The translations under genes were made by a program, and so were the position numbers. From an uncultured Collinsella sp. (lineage in GTDB: Bacteria > Actinomycetota > Coriobacteriia > Coriobacteriales > Coriobacteriaceae), in contig CABUQI010000058.1 in the NCBI GenBank assembly GCA_902493545.1, forward strand, positions 1 to 8,081: a stretch of 8,081 nt of DNA, written 5' to 3'. Each line of letters starts with the position of its first letter. Within the stretch, counting starts at the first letter, position 1. Below the pieces are notes generated by a model. The model had not been told where the DNA came from. It ran no database searches and saw only the letters and a list, made by a program, of their open reading frames with translations. Shown here piece by piece: positions 6,945 through 8,081 of this stretch.

Positions 6945-7403
6945 TTAGAGCAGGCCCATGCTGGTCAGGATCGTGTAGCCCATAAAGATGACAAACGCGA
7001 TGAGGGCAAGGACAATGATGATTTTTTGAGCCGGCGCCATGCCAGGGATCTCGTTCTCGCCCGTAGGCTCCTTGGAGGTAACCATGCGCTGGGCAAAGGT
7101 CATCTCGTCACGACTCGGCTTAGGCTCGACGGACTTGGGACGAGCGGCCTTTTTAGGCTGAGATTTGGGCGCGGCAGGTGCAGGCTTCGCAGCAGCGGGC
7201 TTGGGTGCGGGCGCGGGCGCCGATGCGGATGCGGCGTTCGCGGCGATCTCCTCGGCCTTCGCACGCTCGGCACGCAGGACAGCCAGCTCCTCACGCTCGC
7301 GACGGGCCTCTTCACGAGCCTCGCGGCGGGCCTTCTCGGCGCGGAGCTCTTCCAACTCAGCGCGCTCCTCGTCGGACAATGGTTGGGACTCAAGCTCGGC
7401 CAT
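6945..7403 (-). CDS. coiled-coil, Pro/Ala/Lys-rich protein with C-terminal membrane anchor, function unknown
   Basis: I do not recognise this 152-residue protein. Residues 8-58 are a highly charged Glu/Arg/Ala stretch that should form a helix or coiled coil. Residues 59-98 are a low-complexity linker rich in Ala, Pro and Lys. Residues 99-127 form a more ordinary segment including MTFAQRMVTSKEP. Residues 128-150 (IIIVLALIAFVIFMGYTI and following) are a single hydrophobic segment ending almost at the C-terminus. There is no signal peptide, so a tail-anchored topology with the long N-terminal part in the cytoplasm is likely, supported by Lys127 just before the segment. The start at 7403 has AAGGG 8 bases upstream. 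A longer reading from 7439 would begin inside the tRNA terminator and is rejected. It lies just downstream of tRNA-Ala and upstream of pncB. A scaffold, division or secretion role would be a guess. Confidence 0.8.
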   Translation of the reverse strand: MAELESQPLSDEERAELEELRAEKARREAREEARREREELAVLRAERAKAEEIAANAASASAPAPAPKPAAAKPAPAAPKSQPKKAARPKSVEPKPSRDEMTFAQRMVTSKEPTGENEIPGMAPAQKIIIVLALIAFVIFMGYTILTSMGLL

Positions 7404-7420
7404 GGTATAGCCCTTTCTTT

Positions 7421-7453
7421 TAAAAAAAGCCGCCGACACAATGTCAGCGGCTT
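7421..7453 (-). terminator. Rho-independent terminator of tRNA-Ala
   Basis: Read on the minus strand, the arms 7453-7442 and 7438-7427 form a 12-bp stem with one G-T wobble around a 3-base loop. A run of seven T residues follows (7428-7422), overlapping the base of the stem. It begins 14 bases after the tRNA 3' end and ends 17 bases before the start codon of the 152-residue protein. Confidence 0.9.
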
Positions 7454-7467
7454 ATCAAATCCAAGGG

Positions 7468-7540
7468 TGGAGACGAAGGGAGTCGAACCCTCGGCCTCTG
7501 CCATGCGACGGCAGCGCTCTCCCAACTGAGCTACGTCCCC
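7468..7540 (-). tRNA. tRNA-Ala (anticodon CGC)
   Basis: The 73-base minus-strand sequence folds as a standard cloverleaf. It has a 7-bp acceptor stem (GGGGACG/CGTCTCC), a 4-bp D stem (GCTC/GAGC), a 5-bp anticodon stem (CTGCC/GGCAG) and a 5-bp T stem (GAGGG/CCCTT with one G-T) around TTCGACT. The anticodon loop GTCGCAT has T33 and anticodon CGC, which reads GCG. The acceptor stem has the G3-U70 wobble pair, the main alanine identity element, which confirms the assignment. The discriminator base is A. The next three bases are CCC, so the CCA end is not encoded and must be added after transcription. It has its own promoter and terminator. Confidence 0.97.
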
Positions 7541-7553
7541 AGGACAAGTCGAT

Positions 7554-7581
7554 ATTTTACCTACGGCTCGCCAACTGTCAA
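7554..7581 (-). promoter_or_regulatory. sigma-70-type promoter of tRNA-Ala
   Basis: On the minus strand a perfect -35 box TTGACA (7581-7576) and a -10 box TAAAAT (7559-7554) are separated by 16 bases. The -10 box ends 13 bases before the first base of the tRNA, so the primary transcript would have a leader of only a few bases. An A-rich run (aaaaagac) lies farther upstream. This is the best promoter match in the window, as expected for a stable RNA gene. Confidence 0.8.
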
Positions 7582-7644
7582 CGCCCAATAACCAGTCTTT
7601 TTGGAGCGCGGCTATTTTGACAACTTTTCGAACAGACGATCCTC

Positions 7645-7682
7645 TCGATGATTTTTAATCCCCGTCCCAGAAAAATCATCGA
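7645..7682. repeat. perfect 12-bp inverted repeat downstream of the radical SAM gene
   Basis: The arms TCGATGATTTTT (7645-7656) and AAAAATCATCGA (7671-7682) are perfectly complementary around the 14-base spacer 7657-7670, which contains ccccgtccc. It begins 8 bases after the radical SAM stop codon, the right place for a transcript-end hairpin on the minus strand. No T run follows on either strand, and the AT pairs are on the loop side, unlike a normal terminator. It could be a 3' stabilising hairpin, an atypical terminator or a protein-binding site. Confidence 0.6.
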
Positions 7683-7690
7683 CGAACGCA

Positions 7691-8081
7691 CTACTTTGCG
7701 CTGGTAAGAACACCGGTGGTGTCGAAGGCCGGGGTGAAGCTCTCGTCTACCGCGCCGCCCTCTTGCCAGAACATCGTCGTAAAGCCCAGGTCGTCGGCAT
7801 GGTCGAGCACCCGCTCGTACTCCTCGCGCGTCACGGCGCGCGCCAGATCGCCGCCTTGTTCGCGCATGAGGGCATTGGGCGTGTATTGGTTCATGACCGA
7901 GATCGGCACGTCGCCCACCGTCTGCCACACCAGGTCCAGTACGCGACACGAATCGTCCGCATGCCCCGGAAGCACCAGGTGGCGCACGATGATGCCGCGC
8001 TTCATGAGCCCGCCCTCATCCACCAACTCTCCCCCGCGGCGATCGATCTCGCGCGCCATCTGGGCCAGACCCGACACGGCC
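7691..8081 (-). CDS. radical SAM protein, PflX-like / pyruvate-formate-lyase-activating-enzyme homologue (5' end outside window)
   Basis: Only the C-terminal 129 residues are present; the reading frame is open at the window edge. The sequence RGIIVRHLVLPGHADDS, then VPISVMNQYTPN, then REEYERVLDHADDLGFTT, and the ending WQEGGAVDESFTPAFD, resembles the C-terminal half of the COG1313 (PflX) family. These are radical SAM proteins related to pyruvate formate-lyase activases, with no settled substrate. The CxxxCxxC cluster motif that would prove radical SAM chemistry should lie upstream, outside the window. A GTG at 8077 could be read as a start, but homology suggests the true start is far upstream. 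The gene precedes tRNA-Ala on the same strand, separated by the inverted repeat and the tRNA promoter. I am fairly sure of the family, not of the function. Confidence 0.75.
   Translation of the reverse strand, partial: AVSGLAQMAREIDRRGGELVDEGGLMKRGIIVRHLVLPGHADDSCRVLDLVWQTVGDVPISVMNQYTPNALMREQGGDLARAVTREEYERVLDHADDLGFTTMFWQEGGAVDESFTPAFDTTGVLTSAK

Noticed and set aside
6723..7529. Plus-strand open reading frame of 268 codons spanning pncB 5' end, the 152-residue gene and the tRNA
   Set aside because: It crosses two genes on the opposite strand, a terminator and a tRNA gene. Its low-complexity Gly/Leu/Arg part is the antisense of the Pro/Ala/Glu-rich region.
7468..7690. Possible integration site at the tRNA-Ala gene with the nearby inverted repeat
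   Set aside because: There is no integrase, no repeated tRNA 3' end and no foreign-looking gene beside it. The tRNA keeps its own promoter and terminator.

Overview
This is a GC-rich, densely coded stretch of an ordinary bacterial chromosome. Protein content and style (a CarD-type regulator, proA and proB, an actinobacterial-looking large S33 peptidase, a PflX-like radical SAM protein, strong third-position GC) suggest a gut actinobacterium of the Coriobacteriia, possibly Collinsella. That assignment rests on familiarity only, because no search could be run.

Layout from left to right. The 3' part of a CarD-like transcription regulator (+, 1-452) ends at a hairpin terminator. An HD-domain hydrolase (+, 561-1160) follows and ends at a nearly identical hairpin terminator. 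proA, glutamate-5-semialdehyde dehydrogenase, runs on the minus strand (1231-2517). It diverges from a proline-iminopeptidase-like S33 hydrolase (+, 2630-4048). A tandem palindromic repeat and a bidirectional terminator then separate that gene from a minus-strand series: proB (glutamate 5-kinase, 4148-5275), pncB (nicotinate phosphoribosyltransferase, 5355-6860) and a 152-residue coiled-coil protein with one C-terminal membrane segment (6945-7403). A tRNA-Ala(CGC) with its own promoter and terminator lies at 7468-7540. The window ends in the 3' part of a PflX-like radical SAM gene (-, 7691-8081).

ProA and ProB catalyse consecutive steps from glutamate to proline. Here the two genes are on the same strand but are separated by the oppositely oriented peptidase gene, whose family typically releases N-terminal proline. 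The segment therefore groups proline synthesis with possible proline recovery. pncB belongs to NAD salvage. No intergenic stretch exceeds 300 bases; the longest (7541-7690) holds the tRNA promoter and a perfect inverted repeat.

The least explained material is intergenic. It consists of a 27-bp sequence repeated exactly in two terminators that flank the HD gene, a two-unit palindromic repeat downstream of the peptidase gene, and a 12-bp inverted repeat near the tRNA. All contain a GTCCC-type core. I see no CRISPR array, insertion sequence, prophage or defence system, and no clear new multi-gene system.
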